Origin: Perkinsus marinus ATCC 50983
Lineage: Eukaryota > Perkinsozoa > Perkinsida > Perkinsidae
DNA: 59,838 bases
Reading direction: 5' to 3'
Assembly: GCF_000006405.1 (NCBI RefSeq)
Contig: NW_003203876.1
Coordinates: 151,270-211,107, forward strand
The notes beneath the pieces were generated by a model, which saw only the letters and a program-made list of their open reading frames with translations, was not told the origin of the DNA and ran no database searches. Below are positions 57,831 through 59,838 of this stretch, one piece after another. A program made the position numbers and the translations under genes. How positions within the stretch are numbered: the first letter of the stretch is position 1; each line of letters starts with the position of its first letter.

Positions 57831-58384
57831 TAAACTCTTCGAAGAGTCCGTTACCAACACCTCTGCGGTTTGGGTTTACCTTGAACCAAGAGACACCGCG
57901 CCTCAAACTACGGGCAAGAGAGAGCGCCAAGGGAGCACTCAAGGAAGGGGAACGGACAACGAGAGAGCAAAGTCCTTAGTCCGCATCTCGCTGTCGAGTG
58001 ATTCGAGGGTGCCTTCACCGGCGTACAGAGTTCGATAACGTACCCGAGTCGCTACTCAAGAAGGCGAGATTGGCGTATTGAACGACAGGCAAATGTATGG
58101 TCTCGATTTTGAGACCTTCATGATGATTTGGGTATCTTGAGGTTGACCATGTAAGATACAAATCAGGTTCGAATACTGACCATTCCAGTATCATACTCAA
58201 AGCTGCACGCTGAAACAACCCATACCACACCATCGCCGCTTCCTAGCTCTGTGCCTAGTCTTTGTGTTAGCTTAGGGAGTTCGTCAAACACTGGTTGGAA
58301 TTCAACCAATGGAAAATCATTTTCTATAAGTAATTGGATTCTCCTCTGCATAATGTTTATACGATTTATGAAATTCTCACTCGC

Positions 58385-58705
58385 TGAAGTTTCCGCGAAG
58401 TAATATTTTCAACACCTTCAATTTTTGAGAGTCCGAAAGTCAGCTTTGAGCGATATCAACATGATAACAATGGAGTTCCACCCGTTTCACGTGAAGTGGC
58501 GTAATACTCTGTGAAAACGCGTCATTCGCGGTGATACGCAGTAGTCGCGGAATACATTTTTCACAAGTGATTCTCATATCACTAGGGTAAAACTCCAGTG
58601 TGAACCAAACCGTTATGCAAAGTGATATCTTCAACACCTCAATTCTTGGGGGTTCGAAAGTCAACTGTGAATAATATCAACATGATAGCAATGTAAATTC
58701 ATTGA
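58385..58705 (-). repeat. composite repeat: direct repeat - MITE copy 8 - direct repeat (inverted relative to 46.6 kb)
   Basis: The MITE 58471-58597 (TGGAGTTCCACCCG to GGTAAAACTCCA) is flanked on both sides by the same approximately 90-bp segment as at 46.62-46.95 kb, in reverse orientation (GCGAAGTAATATTTTCAACA on the left, AACCAAACCGTTATGCAAAG on the right). Confidence 0.78.
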
Positions 58706-58892
58706 CCACGTTTTAGAAGCATCTCGCAGTGTACAGTGGTACTCTCAAACTGAAGAAAAGGCATCTCGAAAAACTGTTCAGTTCGCACTGTGAATATTTC
58801 CCAGGTCATTTTGGGTCCTCAATGACAGAATGTGGCATTGACTGGGGATGAGGCTTGGGTGAGGATGATGCATGAGGGAGTCACAATAGCTT

Positions 58893-59092
58893 AGGAGGTG
58901 GCTAGAAGGTTGAATAAGCAGCTTGGCTCGAAAGGTAGTATAGGGTCACCTCTTGCGATCGGGAGCGATTTCGGAGATGGATGGTATGAAATGATGCAGG
59001 GAATTAAATCGGGGTTAAACTCATTCAGAACTTTCCCACATGTTAGGAACATGTTAGTATATATGAGAAGTCGAAGTTGCAGAGTCGGTTAG
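58893..59092 (+). CDS. possible exon of an unrecognised gene
   Basis: An open stretch EVARRLNKQLGSKGSIGSPL, AIGSDFGDGWYEMMQGIK, SGLNSFRTFPHVRNM follows a possible 36-nt GT-AG intron (58857-58892) after ALTGDEAW. The composition looks coding, but no family is recognised and the continuation is unclear. Confidence 0.3.
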
Positions 59093-59149
59093 CCGCTGTA
59101 AAGGTAGGCGTAGTGGCCATTGTTCCCTCGTTAATTATAGGAGTTTACA

Positions 59150-59260
59150 TACGAATTCGTGGAAGTGTACAGAAACCAACGAAAATGCACCAGAGGTTTC
59201 TCAGAATTTTCATATTTTAACTAACACATGTATGATAATAAGGAAAATATGGCAATCTTC
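59150..59260 (-). repeat. introner-like element, antisense, partial
   Basis: Minus-strand blocks ACACATGTTAGTTAAAATA (approximate), GAAAATTCTGAGAAACC, TTTCGTTGGTTTCTGTACAC and TTCCACGAATTCG fit the family order. Confidence 0.55.
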
Positions 59261-59838
59261 ACAATGAGAAATTCTGATTTTTTCCATTTATTACTTCATT
59301 CAATTAAATTAAATTAATTTATTTGTTACTTTTCGTTCATTTTTGAGAAAAAATATGGGAAGCCAACATGTATTCTGATACTGCCGTTTCCCTCAGCTCC
59401 CGTGGTGGAGTCAGCGGTCAGAGTGGCAGCAGCTACAGCTGGATCGGTGTTGTTGACGGAGGCGCGGGTGGCCCCTTCTGGTGGAGACCTTCAGAATTGA
59501 CAAATGATGTTCTCGGGGAGCGGTGTGGATCATGCGCATGCGTGCTGTGGTGAAGTTGATTGCCGTAGATTTGCCTGGAATGAGTCCCCTGGCTGGGGGT
59601 TTATGTAGAAGGTCCACGTATTTAGCGATGTGTGTGGTTCCTCGAGTGACCGTCACTCAGTGACGGTTTTGAATTTTGTGGCGCGTGACGATGGACCGAT
59701 TCCTTTTCTCAGCTTTGTCCTGAATCTATACAGATTCGCCGTCTTGTGTAACATTCACAGTGAAAGTGCCGCAGTTGTATAGTCGGTGTTGGAGCCTACG
59801 GGAATTAGCGCTCCGATGAGTTCTCATATTGAGGGCAA
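59261..59838. other. window end, nothing firmly recognised
   Basis: AT-rich sequence followed by more GC-rich sequence with short frames. A perfect 8-bp palindrome, CCGTCACT-C-AGTGACGG, lies at 59649-59665, just before AATTTTGTGGCGCGTGA, which also occurs at 21583. Confidence 0.4.

Noticed and set aside
58893-59150. Linking the exon-like piece at 58.9 kb to EKSKLQSRLAAVK (about 59068-59106) as one protein
   Set aside because: The two pieces are in different frames with no plausible intron between them, so only the first is listed, at low confidence.

Overview
The window is eukaryotic nuclear DNA from a protist. Genes are split by very short GT-AG introns (many 38-54 nt), lie on both strands, and have no bacterial promoter or operon layout. 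The set suggests an alveolate, most likely a perkinsid (Perkinsus-like): paired genes with double AP2-like domains, a giant IPT/TIG plus cysteine-rich surface protein with a multi-pass tail, and ordinary eukaryotic housekeeping genes. The taxon is inferred, not proven. An assembly gap of 100 Ns lies at 27624-27723.

Layout. 0-6 kb: a minus-strand membrane-protein candidate and an M1 (gluzincin) aminopeptidase with a long C-terminal extension. 6-12 kb: a canonical ARF GTPase (minus), a small predicted secreted protein (plus), an F-box-like protein and a low-complexity minus-strand protein. 12-20 kb: two AP2-like paralogues flank a BolA-like gene and a 3'(2'),5'-bisphosphate nucleotidase (BPNT1/HAL2-type) gene, one of whose introns holds a 1-kb minisatellite. 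20-27 kb: a MITE cluster and a seven-exon WDR7/rabconnectin-3-beta-like gene. 27-34 kb: NHP2 (H/ACA snoRNP), a DUF4954 beta-helix protein ending in the peroxisomal signal SKL, and a His/Trp-rich single-pass membrane protein. 34-51.6 kb: one giant gene for a surface protein (signal peptide, about ten IPT units, Cys-rich EGF/ephrin-receptor-like repeats, multi-pass membrane tail). 52-58 kb: two DDX6/Dhh1 helicase copies tail to tail, one with a +1 frameshift. 58-59.8 kb: mostly repeats.

Three repeat systems stand out. (1) A GTGGCATA-N-CG-N-CCCC motif lies at the heart of four otherwise unrelated repeat arrays and also occurs as precise inverted pairs. (2) A family of intron-filling sequences (introner-like) with shared ordered blocks recurs at about 14 places in introns of unrelated genes, in both orientations. 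(3) A MITE of about 115 bp with TGGAGTTTCACC ends occurs eight times. In the WDR7-like gene one copy appears to supply the 5' splice site, and a seven-exon model built this way is exactly in frame.

Exon borders were worked out by eye from GT-AG sites and reading phase. They are firm for ARF, the small secreted protein, WDR7-like, the first exons of NHP2 and most of the nucleotidase, and approximate for the M1 peptidase, DUF4954 and giant genes.
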